Shown here piece after piece: positions 1-7,255 of a stretch of DNA of 20,841 nucleotides. Source of the stretch: JAXHUH01 sp034211175 (lineage in GTDB: Bacteria; Actinomycetota; Acidimicrobiia; Acidimicrobiales; CAIXPF01); contig JAXHUH010000193.1 of NCBI GenBank assembly GCA_034211175.1, positions 1 through 20,841 on the forward strand. Direction: 5' to 3'. The stretch's first letter is position 1. Each line of letters opens with the position of its first letter. Position numbers and translations under genes: made by a program. The notes beneath the pieces were generated by a model. The model was not told where the DNA came from. It made no database searches and saw only the letters and a list, made by a program, of their open reading frames with translations.

Positions 1-101
1 CGGGCGGTGTGGTCCCCCAATTCTACGGGGGGTGGCGGCCCGCGGGGGGGCCCACGGTCGCGTCAAAGCACCGGTGTGGCGGCCCGGGTGCCGGCCATGC
101 C

Positions 102-107
102 TACGTT
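102..107 (+). promoter_or_regulatory. Candidate -10 element for a leaderless NUDIX mRNA
   Basis: TACGTT fits the actinobacterial TAnnnT -10 pattern and ends 6 nt before the ATG at 114, so transcription would begin at or next to the start codon. No convincing -35 is seen. The same arrangement recurs at several other first genes in the window. Confidence 0.4.
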
Positions 108-113
108 GTTGCC

Positions 114-998
114 ATGGGGGAGGGGGTCGCCATGGGGGAGGGGCCGAGCAACGGGACACCGCCGGGGACGGTGGGCACGCCGGGGACGGGACCGGACATG
201 ACAGGACCGGACACGACGGACGCCGGGATCGCCGTCGGGCCTGGAGCCCGCGGCGCGACCGCCGATCGGGCCGTGCACTTCGGGCCGGCCCTGCGGGAAC
301 GGCTCGTCGCCCACCTCGGTCGTCGGCCGCCGCGTCGGCTCGACACCGCCGGCCGTCGCCACGCCGCGGTCGCGGTGGTGGTCGTCGACAGCGACGCCGA
401 CCGCCACGGCCACGACGACCCCCGTCACGTCGACCGGGAGATCCTCGCCAGCCTGCCCGGCGACCACGACCCCGCCGAGCTCACCGGCTCCGTCGCCGGT
501 GTTGCCGGTGGCGCGGCCGTGCTCCTGACCCGGCGCTCGACCGGGTTGCGGGCCCACGCCGGCCAGTGGGCGCTGCCCGGCGGGCGCATCGACGCCGGCG
601 AGACCCCACTCGACGCCGCCCGCCGCGAGCTCCACGAGGAGCTCGGCCTCGACGTCGGGCCCGAGGTGAGCCTCGGACAGCTCGACGACTACCCGACCCG
701 CTCCGGCTACGTGATCACGCCGTTCGTCCTGTGGGGCGGCGCCGACCCCGACCTGTCACCCGCTCCCGACGAGGTCCACTCCGTGCACCGGATCTCCTTC
801 GCCGAGCTCCGCCGCCCCGATTCACCCCGCCTGGTGCGCATCCCCGAGAGTGAGCGGCCGGTGCTCCAGCTCCCCATCGGCGGCGACCTCATCCACGCCC
901 CGACCGCCGCCGTGCTCTTCCAGTTCCGCCGCCTCGCCGTGGAAGGGGTCGACGAGCTCGTCGACCACCTCGAGCAGCCGGTCTTCGCCTGGCGCTGA
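114..998 (+). CDS. NUDIX hydrolase, CoA-pyrophosphatase-like
   Basis: NUDIX-fold hydrolase of about 294 residues. A complete NUDIX box lies at residues 157-179 (G157, E163, R171-E172, E175-E176, G178), which would bind the catalytic metal. Just before it, residues 137-157 read LLTRRS...R...G...LPGG. This matches the UPF0035 motif of CoA/acyl-CoA pyrophosphatases (NudL type, which cleave CoA to phosphopantetheine and 3',5'-ADP), except that the usual FPGG is LPGG. The conserved part starts near residue 58 (LRERL...), preceded by a Gly/Pro/Thr-rich stretch. The start at 114 was chosen because TACGTT sits 6 nt upstream. ATG 132 (after AGGGGG) and ATG 198 are alternatives, and 198 gives a length closer to the family. 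A loop at residues 92-128 is long for the family. Family assignment is firm; the substrate is inferred from the motif. Confidence 0.85.
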   Translation: MGEGVAMGEGPSNGTPPGTVGTPGTGPDMTGPDTTDAGIAVGPGARGATADRAVHFGPALRERLVAHLGRRPPRRLDTAGRRHAAVAVVVVDSDADRHGHDDPRHVDREILASLPGDHDPAELTGSVAGVAGGAAVLLTRRSTGLRAHAGQWALPGGRIDAGETPLDAARRELHEELGLDVGPEVSLGQLDDYPTRSGYVITPFVLWGGADPDLSPAPDEVHSVHRISFAELRRPDSPRLVRIPESERPVLQLPIGGDLIHAPTAAVLFQFRRLAVEGVDELVDHLEQPVFAWR

Positions 999-1005
999 CC
1001 GGATG

Positions 1006-1034
1006 GCTCGCCCCGGGCGCCCCGCCGGGCGAGC
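1006..1034. terminator. GC-rich hairpin downstream of the NUDIX gene
   Basis: Perfect 8-bp inverted repeat GCTCGCCC (1006-1013) / GGGCGAGC (1027-1034) with a 13-nt loop, 7 bp after the NUDIX stop. There is no U tract, which is common for terminators in high-GC actinobacteria. It lies between converging genes. Confidence 0.5.
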
Positions 1035-1062
1035 ACTCCCGGCAGGACCGACCGGACGCGAA

Positions 1063-1092
1063 CCGGGGAGCCGCCCGACGGCGACTCCCCGG
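1063..1092. terminator. Bidirectional hairpin terminator between converging genes
   Basis: CCGGGGAG (1063-1070) pairs perfectly with CTCCCCGG (1085-1092). After one mismatch, CGCC (1072-1075) pairs with GGCG (1080-1083), leaving a 4-nt loop. It lies 50 bp before the antiporter stop codon (minus strand) and after the NUDIX gene, so it can serve both directions. No T-run follows. Confidence 0.55.
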
Positions 1093-1142
1093 ATCAGATC
1101 AGCAGGTTCGGGCCCGGCCGATGCCGCTCGGCTCGAGTCCGC

Positions 1143-3101
1143 TCAGCTCGGTGCCGGTGACGGCGAGGACGAGCCGTTCGCCGCCGTCTCGACGTCGTCG
1201 TCCCCATCGTCGGAGCCGGACCCTTCGCCGGTGGCCGGGACCGTGGTCTGCGCCCGATCGGTGAGGTCGACGGCTTCGTCGCCCCCACCCTGGTCGGCAC
1301 CGGCATCGTCGGTGCCGGTCTCGTCGTCGACGATCTGGTCGGAGACGTCGGCCGGCACGAGGCCGATGACCCGGGTGCCCGTCGCGGGCTCCGGCGCCTC
1401 CTCCTTGTGGACACGGGCCCGGCCCCGGGTGTCGACCGTGAACATCACGATCATCCCGTAGGGGACCTCCTCGTCCTCGCCGATCGTCCACGACCGGAAC
1501 TGCGCGCCCTCGGCCAGGAACTTCTCGATCCCACCGAGGCTCGCCACCTCGCCGAACGGGCGGCGACCCCACACGGCGTGGTCGGCACCGACGCCGTGGA
1601 TGCCCCACTCCGCCTCGGGCGGCAGGTGGAAGATGTTCTGGCGCTTGAGGACCTCGTTCAGCTTCGTCAGCGCCAGCGTGTTCAGCTCCGGGCTGCGGGT
1701 GCAGATCACCGCCTGGCCGATGCCGTCCTCGGTCACCCGGTCGAGGAACTCCTCCGACCCGATCTTCCCGTGGAAGACGTCGACCCGCACGTCGGCCTCG
1801 TGCTCGTCGGGCAGGCCCTCCGGGGCGACCAGCAGCACGCGGACACCGGCGTCGGACAGCGCGTGCGCCGCCTTCAGCGACCACGGGTGCGCCCCGACCA
1901 GGGCGACGCCGTTGGCCCGCTCCCGGGCCACGCCCAGCCACTGGGCCAGCGGCACCGCGGAGAGGCCGCTCCACACGACCGTTGCCACGATCACGCAGAA
2001 CACGACCGGCGCCAACAGGTCGGCACCCTCGTAGTCGGAGCCGAGGTCGAGCGCGAACAGCGACGCCACCGACGCCGCCACCGTGCCCCGAGGTGCGATG
2101 GCCACGAGGAACGCCCGCTCCCGGATGCTCAGCCCCGTGCCCCACGTCGACACCGCGACCACGATCGGTCGGGCGACGAACACCAGCACCAGGGCGAACA
2201 GGATCGACGGGACCGCCACCTCGGACAGGGCGTCGAACTCGACCCGGGCCGCCAGCACCACGAACAGGCCGGCGAGGATCAGCGGTCCGAGCTCCTCCTG
2301 GAACTCGGCGATGTGCGACACCGGGGCGTAGCGCTGGTTGGCCACCGCGATGCCGAGCACCGTCGTGGCGAACAGGCCGGCCTCCTCGGCCATCCCGTTG
2401 GCCAGCGCGAAGGCACCGACCGCGAACAGCAGCGCCACCGGGTTCTGCAGGTGATCGGGGATGCGGAAGGTCCGCAGGCCGGCGATCAGCAGGACGGCGG
2501 CGAGCAGGCCGACGCCGGTGCCGACGAACGCCGTCGTCCCGAGCGACACGGCGGTCTCGCCGATGTCGGTCTCGTGCTCGACCAGCGCGTGGAACACCAC
2601 GACCGCCAGCGCCGCGCCGATCGGGTCGATGACGATGCCCTCCCAGCGCAGGATCGAGCCGACGGGCTCACGCGGCCGCGACTGGCGCAGCAGCGGGATC
2701 ACCACCGTCGGGCCCGACACCGTCAGGATCGCCCCGAGGAGCAGGGCGACCCCGGTGGACATGTCGAACAGCTGCATCGCCGCAACCGCGCCGATGCCCC
2801 ACGTGATCGCCACGCCGATCGTCACCATGCGGCCCACGGCCACACCGGCGACGTCGATGTCCCGCAGCCGCAGGCTCAGGCCGCCCTCGAAGAGGAGGAT
2901 GCCGACGGCCAACGACACGAGCGGGAACAGCAGCTCGCCGAACAGGTCGTCCGGCTCGACGAGCCCGGTGACCGGTCCGGCCGTGACCCCCGCGAGCAGG
3001 AGCACCAGGATCGATGGCAACCGCAGCCGCGCCGCGAGCCACTGGGCACCGACGCCGAGGACGACGATCGCCGCCAAGCCAACCGCCGGATCCGTTTCCA
3101 T
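1143..3101 (-). CDS. CPA1-family cation/proton antiporter with cytoplasmic RCK-like domain and acidic tail
   Basis: Integral membrane antiporter of 652 residues that would exchange Na+ or K+ for H+. Residues 1-390 hold the Na+/H+ exchanger domain with roughly 12 hydrophobic segments. The RWEGIVIDPIGA stretch at 152-163 contains the conserved Asp (D159) of the ion site, with Ile where electrogenic NhaA-type proteins have another charged or polar residue. Residues 398-520 (NGVALVGAHPWSLKAA...) resemble a Rossmann/RCK (TrkA-N) domain that usually gates transport in response to nucleotides. Residues from about 570 to the end form an Asp/Gly/Ser/Thr-rich tail with no predicted fold. The ATG is preceded by a GGAAGGGA ribosome site. 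It converges on the NUDIX gene and has its own promoter region upstream. The exact ion cannot be read from the sequence. Confidence 0.85.
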   Translation of the reverse strand: METDPAVGLAAIVVLGVGAQWLAARLRLPSILVLLLAGVTAGPVTGLVEPDDLFGELLFPLVSLAVGILLFEGGLSLRLRDIDVAGVAVGRMVTIGVAITWGIGAVAAMQLFDMSTGVALLLGAILTVSGPTVVIPLLRQSRPREPVGSILRWEGIVIDPIGAALAVVVFHALVEHETDIGETAVSLGTTAFVGTGVGLLAAVLLIAGLRTFRIPDHLQNPVALLFAVGAFALANGMAEEAGLFATTVLGIAVANQRYAPVSHIAEFQEELGPLILAGLFVVLAARVEFDALSEVAVPSILFALVLVFVARPIVVAVSTWGTGLSIRERAFLVAIAPRGTVAASVASLFALDLGSDYEGADLLAPVVFCVIVATVVWSGLSAVPLAQWLGVARERANGVALVGAHPWSLKAAHALSDAGVRVLLVAPEGLPDEHEADVRVDVFHGKIGSEEFLDRVTEDGIGQAVICTRSPELNTLALTKLNEVLKRQNIFHLPPEAEWGIHGVGADHAVWGRRPFGEVASLGGIEKFLAEGAQFRSWTIGEDEEVPYGMIVMFTVDTRGRARVHKEEAPEPATGTRVIGLVPADVSDQIVDDETGTDDAGADQGGGDEAVDLTDRAQTTVPATGEGSGSDDGDDDVETAANGSSSPSPAPS

Positions 3102-3199
3102 GAGCGTCCCTTCCGCCTCCGCCGACGACCGCCCGTCGAACCCGCGGCCCGTAGGCGCGTTGCGATTCGATGACGAGCGTGACGTACTTTCTACCAGCG

Positions 3200-3215
3200 A
3201 GGCGCCAGGACGCCT
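3200..3215 (-). other. Small hairpin in the antiporter 5' leader
   Basis: AGGCG/CGCCT arms (5 bp, 6-nt loop) lie within the predicted ~127-nt leader of the antiporter mRNA. I could not match the leader to a known riboswitch. Confidence 0.3.
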
Positions 3216-3234
3216 ATATGATTGTTGCGATTCT

Positions 3235-3263
3235 GTAATATGTGCTGCTAGGCGACCTGTGAA
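3235..3263 (-). promoter_or_regulatory. Sigma70-like promoter of the antiporter gene
   Basis: On the minus strand TTCACA (3258-3263) and TATTAC (3235-3240) are separated by exactly 17 bp, close to the housekeeping consensus. They lie in the only AT-rich patch of the 290-bp gap between yajQ and the antiporter (3102-3391). The predicted transcript start is near 3228. The rest of the gap shows no gene. Confidence 0.5.
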
Positions 3264-3391
3264 TAGCGACTGGAGGTCACCGCGGGGCGCGGCCGCATCG
3301 CTCGAGCGGCGATCGCGGCCGCCGGCGGTGGGTCAGATGCCGTTCAGTCCCGGCCGTTTCCGGTCCGAGGATCGTCCCCGACCCGAGGGGC

Positions 3392-3880
3392 TCAGTCCCG
3401 GAAGTTCTCGAACTGCAACGGGATCCCGAAGTCCTCGGCCTTCATCGCCGCGATGACCTCCTGCAGGGCGTCGCGCTTCTTGGCGGTGACCCGCAGCTGG
3501 TCGCCCTGGGTCTGGGACTGCACGCCCTTCATCCCCAGGCCCTTGATGAACTTGTTCAGGTCCTTCGCCTTCTCCGACGAGATCCCGGCGTTCAACGCCG
3601 CCGTCTGGCGGGCCCGGCCGCCCGACGCCTCCGCCACCTCGCCGTAGTCGAGGATCTTCAGCGACACCTTCCGGCGCACGAGCTTCTCCTCGAGCACCTG
3701 CCGCAGCGCCGCCAGACGGTCCTCCGTCGACGACGCCATCGAGATCGACGAGTCGCCGAGCTCCACCGTCGAGTCCGTCCCCTTGAAGTCGAACCGGGTG
3801 GTCAGCTCGCGCGACGCCTGGTCGACCGCGTTGCGGACCTCCTGCATGTCGAACTGCGACACCACGTCGAAGCTGGGCAT
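3392..3880 (-). CDS. yajQ: YajQ-family nucleotide/cyclic-di-GMP-binding protein
   Basis: Soluble cytoplasmic protein of 162 residues, full length for the YajQ (DUF520) family. Hallmarks are the N-terminal MPSFDVVSQFDMQEVRNAVDQ, the RFDFKGT segment near residues 29-35, KAKDLNKFIK in the middle, and the C-terminal end QFENFRD. Family members bind nucleotides or RNA, and in Xanthomonas a homologue binds cyclic-di-GMP and acts with a transcription factor; the role here is unknown. It has no Shine-Dalgarno; TAGCTT lies 6 nt before the ATG, suggesting a leaderless transcript. It is divergent from tRNA-Tyr, a pairing I believe is common in actinobacteria (from memory). Confidence 0.95.
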   Translation of the reverse strand: MPSFDVVSQFDMQEVRNAVDQASRELTTRFDFKGTDSTVELGDSSISMASSTEDRLAALRQVLEEKLVRRKVSLKILDYGEVAEASGGRARQTAALNAGISSEKAKDLNKFIKGLGMKGVQSQTQGDQLRVTAKKRDALQEVIAAMKAEDFGIPLQFENFRD

Positions 3881-3886
3881 GCGGCG

Positions 3887-3892
3887 AAGCTA
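3887..3892 (-). promoter_or_regulatory. Candidate -10 element for leaderless yajQ
   Basis: On the minus strand TAGCTT is followed by 6 nt and then the yajQ ATG, with no purine-rich ribosome site between. Confidence 0.45.
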
Positions 3893-3969
3893 GCAACCCT
3901 GCCGGGCCGCCGGGAGCAGGGCGGATCCAGCCTGTCGGCGACCTGTCCCGACCACCCCCGCGGACGCGC

Positions 3970-3975
3970 TAACGT
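3970..3975 (+). promoter_or_regulatory. Candidate -10 element of tRNA-Tyr
   Basis: TAACGT ends 11 nt before the tRNA 5' end, giving a very short pre-tRNA leader. No good -35 match is seen at the expected spacing. Confidence 0.35.
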
Positions 3976-3986
3976 TGACGCCCACT

Positions 3987-4069
3987 GGGTCGGTGCCCGA
4001 GTGGCCAAAGGGAACGGGCTGTAAACCCGTCGGCATTAGCCTTCGGAGGTTCGAATCCTCCCCGGCCCA
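3987..4069 (+). tRNA. tRNA-Tyr (GTA)
   Basis: A complete cloverleaf can be folded. The acceptor stem is GGGTCGG with CCGGCCC (one G-U pair) and the discriminator is A. The anticodon stem ACGGG/CCCGT carries the loop CTGTAAA, hence anticodon GTA. A long variable arm is present, as expected for bacterial tRNA-Tyr (class II), and the T arm is GGAGG-TTCGAAT-CCTCC. CCA is not encoded: CGAGCTG follows the discriminator, which is also how the downstream repeat family begins. Confidence 0.95.
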
Positions 4070-4091
4070 CGAGCTGAGCACTCGCGTGCTC

Positions 4092-4229
4092 GGCGGCAGC
4101 CTCGCACCGGGGGCCGCCATTCCTCCCGCTCCGCTCGGGGGCCGTCAGGCCCGGCGGGCCCTTGGCACGGGTCTCACGAGGCGGCCTGTCTGCGGGTCTC
4201 TCGCGTTGCCCTCCGGGCGCGTTGCCCTC
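4092..4229. repeat. tRNA-trailing repeat, copy A1
   Basis: This 138-bp segment recurs at 4304-4441 with one mismatch (4122 C versus T). It contains the family core (GGCCGCCATTCCTCCCGCTC, then a GGGCC-GTCA-GGCCC hairpin and GGCGGGCCCTTGGCACGGG), which is also present after tRNA-Met. It begins 23 bp after tRNA-Tyr. No translation product is apparent. Confidence 0.85.
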
Positions 4230-4236
4230 CGGCCGT

Positions 4237-4290
4237 TCCGAACTGGCCTACCGGATCGACGGTGTGGGCGTAGATCGGTCGACCAGTTCG
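4237..4290. repeat. Inverted-repeat block following repeat A1
   Basis: 54-bp block bounded by CGAACTGG (4239-4246) and CCAGTTCG (4283-4290). It is repeated in diverged form at 4467-4520 and, more weakly, at 11180-11230. Confidence 0.7.
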
Positions 4291-4303
4291 TTGCTTCGGG
4301 CTT

Positions 4304-4441
4304 GGCGGCAGCCTCGCACCGGGGGCCGCCATTTCTCCCGCTCCGCTCGGGGGCCGTCAGGCCCGGCGGGCCCTTGGCACGGGTCTCACGAGGCGGCCTG
4401 TCTGCGGGTCTCTCGCGTTGCCCTCCGGGCGCGTTGCCCTC
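4304..4441. repeat. tRNA-trailing repeat, copy A2
   Basis: Second copy of A1, offset by 212 bp with one mismatch in 138 bp, implying recent duplication or gene conversion. The shifted reading frame of the amidase runs into its distal part, but that coding is almost certainly incidental. Confidence 0.85.
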
Positions 4442-6284
4442 TGGCCCTCGTGTCGTGCTCGGCCTCTCCGAACTGGTCTACGGGAATGACGTTGTGGGCG
4501 CAGATCGGTAGGCCAGTTCGCCGTTCGGGGCGGCAGCCTGCGGCCCGTCGGACCTGCCGCCGCGGCGGGCCCGCGCCCCGTGCTCGGAGCGTGGGCCCAG
4601 GGGTGGTCAGCTGGCCAGCTCGAGCAGCGGCGGAGCCGGTGCGAGCGGGGGGACGGACGGGGTGGCCGGGGTGGCGTCGGCTGCGGGGGGCCGACGCGTT
4701 GGCGAGGGTGAGCAGGACGGCCTCGGTGTCGGGGAGGCCGAGGAACGACAGGCCGATCGGGAGGCCCTCGCTGTCCAGCGTCACCGGGGTGGTCACCTCG
4801 GGGAAGCCGGTGGCGGGGGACAGGTAGCCCGGGCCGTACTCGTCGGCGCTGTCACACACCCACGTCGGGTCCTCCGCGTCGTAGCGGGGCGACGCCGGGC
4901 ACTCCATCGTCGGCAGCACGATCGCATCGAGGTCCTCGGCGGACATCAGGCGCTCCACCTCGGCCTGCATCGCGGGGCGCACCTCGTCGAGCATCGTCTC
5001 GTACTCGGCGCCGCCCCAGCCGGGCGCGGCGGCGATCGTCGCCTCCAGCCCCTCGACCCGCGCCGGGTTCGGCGGGGTCGGGCCGGCCTGCACGAGGTCC
5101 GAGCGGAGCACATCGACGATCGCCTGCACCGTCTTCGGCACCCACGGTCCGGTGTCGGCCAGGTACGCCTCGACGTCGTGGACGAAGTCGAGCTCGCTCA
5201 GCGGACCAACCGGCTCGGTCCACGCGTAGCTGGCGGCCTCCGACAGCGTCACCGGCACCACGGTGGCCCCCAGCGCCTCGAGCGTCGCCACCGTCGAGCC
5301 GACCGCGGCACCGACCTCCGGGTTCGCCGACGAGAACTGCTCGACCACGCCGACACGCATGCCGTCGATCGGGCCCGTCACCGCGGCGTCCGTGAGCTCC
5401 GGGCGGTCCGCGATCACCGAGTACAGCAGCGCGGCGTCCGTCGCCGTCGCCGCGATCGGGCCGACGACATCGAGGTTCGTCGACAGCGGCACCACGCCGT
5501 CGATCGGCACCGCGCCGAGGGTGCCGCGAATGCCCACCGCGCCGACCGAGGCGGCCGGTCCCCGGACCGAGCCCGACGTGTCGGTGCCGAGCGCCATCGG
5601 GGCGAACCCGGCCGCCACCGCCGCCGCGGAACCACTCGACGACCCCGAGGCGTTGCGGCGCAGATCGACCGGGTTCAGCGTCAGCCCACCGACGGAGCTG
5701 TACCCCAACCGCCCGAACGATGCGGCGAGCTCCGACATGTTCGTCCGGGCCAGGACGATCACGCCCGCCTCGCGCAGGCGGCTGATCACCGGCGCGTCCT
5801 CCGCTCGGTAGTTGCCCGCCAGGGCGACCGAACCGGCTGTCGTGACCATCCCGGCGACGTCGATGTTGTCCTTGACCACGATCGGGATGCCGTCGAGCGG
5901 GCCCAGCGCCGCTCCCGCCGCCCGCCGCGCGTCCGACGCCGCCGCGTCCTCCAGCGCGAACGGGCTGACCTGCGTGATCGCCCCGATCATCGGGCCGTCA
6001 TCGTCGTAGGCGTCGATGCGGGCCAGGTAGTGCTCGATCAGGGCGACCGACGACGTCTCGCCCGCGGTCAGCGCCTCCGACAGCTCGACCGCCGTCGCGC
6101 CGTACGGATCGAACGCGGCCGCCTCGGCCTGTGATGGAGTCGCCGAGGCCATCCCCGCGGGGACCAGCGCCGCCACCAGCGTGAGTGCCGCAACGATCAG
6201 CGACGCGACCGCTGGCCTCCCACGGATCGCGGAGGTGGTCGCTCCGCGGCGTCGGTCCGATGCGGTCGGGGTCGGGCTCGGCAT
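4386..6284 (-). CDS. Secreted amidase-signature (GatA-like) hydrolase, 3' end frameshifted
   Basis: Amidase-signature enzyme that would hydrolyse a C-N amide bond using a Ser-cisSer-Lys triad. Lys138 lies in PLDGIPIVVKDN, the cis-Ser in SGSSSGSAAAVAAG (about 216-217) and the nucleophile Ser239 in GTDTSGSVRGP. Residues 20-48 form a Sec-type signal peptide (Arg-rich start, hydrophobic stretch, ASA/TP cleavage site), so it acts outside the membrane. After LLTLANAS (near 4690) the frame becomes Arg/Pro-rich and runs to 4386. Dropping one base from the six-G run at 4685-4690 restores a family-like proline-rich end (ATPATPSVPPLAPAPPLLEL) with a stop at 4607-4609. The true 3' end is therefore probably 4607. 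The cause is either a real 1-bp insertion or a sequencing error. Its substrate is unknown. Confidence 0.85.
   Translation of the reverse strand: MPSPTPTASDRRRGATTSAIRGRPAVASLIVAALTLVAALVPAGMASATPSQAEAAAFDPYGATAVELSEALTAGETSSVALIEHYLARIDAYDDDGPMIGAITQVSPFALEDAAASDARRAAGAALGPLDGIPIVVKDNIDVAGMVTTAGSVALAGNYRAEDAPVISRLREAGVIVLARTNMSELAASFGRLGYSSVGGLTLNPVDLRRNASGSSSGSAAAVAAGFAPMALGTDTSGSVRGPAASVGAVGIRGTLGAVPIDGVVPLSTNLDVVGPIAATATDAALLYSVIADRPELTDAAVTGPIDGMRVGVVEQFSSANPEVGAAVGSTVATLEALGATVVPVTLSEAASYAWTEPVGPLSELDFVHDVEAYLADTGPWVPKTVQAIVDVLRSDLVQAGPTPPNPARVEGLEATIAAAPGWGGAEYETMLDEVRPAMQAEVERLMSAEDLDAIVLPTMECPASPRYDAEDPTWVCDSADEYGPGYLSPATGFPEVTTPVTLDSEGLPIGLSFLGLPDTEAVLLTLANASAPRSRRHPGHPVRPPARTGSAAARAGQLTTPGPTLRARGAGPPRRQVRRAAGCRPERRTGLPICAHNVIPVDQFGEAEHDTRARGQRARRATRETRRQAAS
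4467..4520. repeat. Inverted-repeat block following repeat A2
   Basis: CGAACTGGTCTAC (4469-4481) pairs with GTAGGCCAGTTCG (4508-4520) over 13 bp with one G-U pair, enclosing about 26 nt. It is the second copy of the block at 4237-4290. Confidence 0.7.
4529..4561. terminator. Hairpin between the tRNA-Tyr repeats and the amidase
   Basis: GGCGGCAG (4529-4536) pairs perfectly with CTGCCGCC (4554-4561). It lies 46 bp beyond the inferred original amidase stop (4607) and at the end of the repeat block, so it could terminate either direction. The rest of 4521-4606 holds no gene. Confidence 0.45.
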
Positions 6285-7150
6285 CCCGCGACCATTGTCG
6301 CCGACTGTGTCACAGCTGTTACACGAGCGTCACCAGAGTGTAATGAACCTCGATCGTCGAGCTCACCGGCCGCAGGGGGAGCGTCGACGGTGTAGCGGGC
6401 CGGGGTCGTGCCCAGCTCTCGGCGGAACGCGGCGACGAACGCACTCGGGGTCGCGTAGCCGACACGGCGCGCCGTCGCCGCCACGCCGGACCCGGCGCCG
6501 AGGTGGGCGAGTGCGGCGGCGAGCCGGGCGTTGGTGCGCCACCGCCCGAAGGTGAGGCCCGTCTCGGCGGCGAACAGGCGGGCCAGCGTGCGGCCGCTCG
6601 CGCCGACCTGGCGGCCCCACGCCGCCAGGTCCCGCCCGTCCGTCGGATCGGCGAGGAGGGCGTCGGCCACCCGGCGGGCCCGTTCGTCCGTCGGCATCGG
6701 CGTGGGTAGCGCTGAGACGTCGAGGGGCCGAACGACGTCCCACAGCACCGCCTCGGCCCGACGGCGCGCCCCGCCCCGCACGTCGCCGCGGCCGAGGTGG
6801 ACGATCAACTCGCCCACGAGGCCCGACGCGTCGATCGCCGTCGGGTCCGTCCACCGCAACGGGCAACGGTCGCGGGGTACATAGACGCCGAGCATCGTGG
6901 TCGCTCCCTCCGCCGCGACCGAGTGGCGGACCCCGGCCGGGATCCACAGTGCACGCGACGGCGGCAGCACCCATGTCCGGCCACCCGCGCCCATCACCAG
7001 CAGGCCGCGGGACGCGAACGCCAGCTGGTGCTCGCGGTGGGCGTGCCACGTGAAACCGCCGCTCGGCTCCAGGTCGATCGTGACCCCGGGTGGCATCGCC
7101 ACCGGGTCGACGACGGTGACGTTCGTGTCCGCCGTGTCGGCTGCGGCCAT
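6197..7150 (-). CDS. AraC-family regulator with N-terminal cupin
   Basis: Transcription regulator of 317 residues as read. Residues 15-95 form a cupin-type ligand domain (WHAHREHQLAFASRG, then ALWIPAGVRHSV), and residues 153-253 form the AraC double helix-turn-helix (GASGRTLARLFAAETGLTFGRW... and ATARRVGYATPSAFVAAFRRELGTTPARY). Proteins of this kind usually end right after that point. Here another 64 residues run through the amidase promoter and 88 bp into the amidase coding region, so an indel near 6370 or an unusual tail is possible. The ATG has a GGAGGT ribosome site 4 nt upstream. It is divergent from the methyltransferase (105-bp gap) and sits directly upstream of the amidase, both plausible targets. 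Confidence 0.85.
   Translation of the reverse strand: MAAADTADTNVTVVDPVAMPPGVTIDLEPSGGFTWHAHREHQLAFASRGLLVMGAGGRTWVLPPSRALWIPAGVRHSVAAEGATTMLGVYVPRDRCPLRWTDPTAIDASGLVGELIVHLGRGDVRGGARRRAEAVLWDVVRPLDVSALPTPMPTDERARRVADALLADPTDGRDLAAWGRQVGASGRTLARLFAAETGLTFGRWRTNARLAAALAHLGAGSGVAATARRVGYATPSAFVAAFRRELGTTPARYTVDAPPAAGELDDRGSLHSGDARVTAVTQSATMVAGCRARPRPHRTDAAERPPPRSVGGQRSRR
6307..6324. promoter_or_regulatory. Palindrome upstream of the amidase (candidate operator)
   Basis: GTGTCACAGCTGTTACAC is an 18-bp inverted repeat with one mismatched position, 23 bp before the amidase ATG. A minus-strand GTGTAA half-site and AT-rich bases sit beside it, within the probable amidase promoter. Confidence 0.4.
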
Positions 7151-7242
7151 GGTGACCTCCGTGAGGCCCGTTGCCGAGCGGGTTGTCCGTTCGGCGACAT
7201 CGAGCGTCACCGTACGCGGTTCCCGCCACGACGGGCCGGTCG

Positions 7243-7248
7243 TACCTT
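7243..7248 (+). promoter_or_regulatory. Candidate -10 element of the leaderless methyltransferase gene
   Basis: TACCTT ends 7 nt before the ATG at 7256; there is no ribosome site. The 105-bp divergent gap shows no other clear element. Confidence 0.45.
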
Positions 7249-7255
7249 CGCCGGC

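Noticed and set aside
1407..3173. Long plus-strand open frame over the antiporter (588 codons)
   Set aside because: It is antisense to a clear antiporter. The product is rich in Arg/His/Gln, a product of reading a high-GC gene on the wrong strand.
3102..3391. Riboswitch in front of the antiporter
   Set aside because: Only one short hairpin is visible and no known aptamer motif could be matched.
4069..4604. Insertion sequence or integrated element at tRNA-Tyr
   Set aside because: No transposase or integrase, no terminal inverted repeats, and no duplication of the tRNA end was found.
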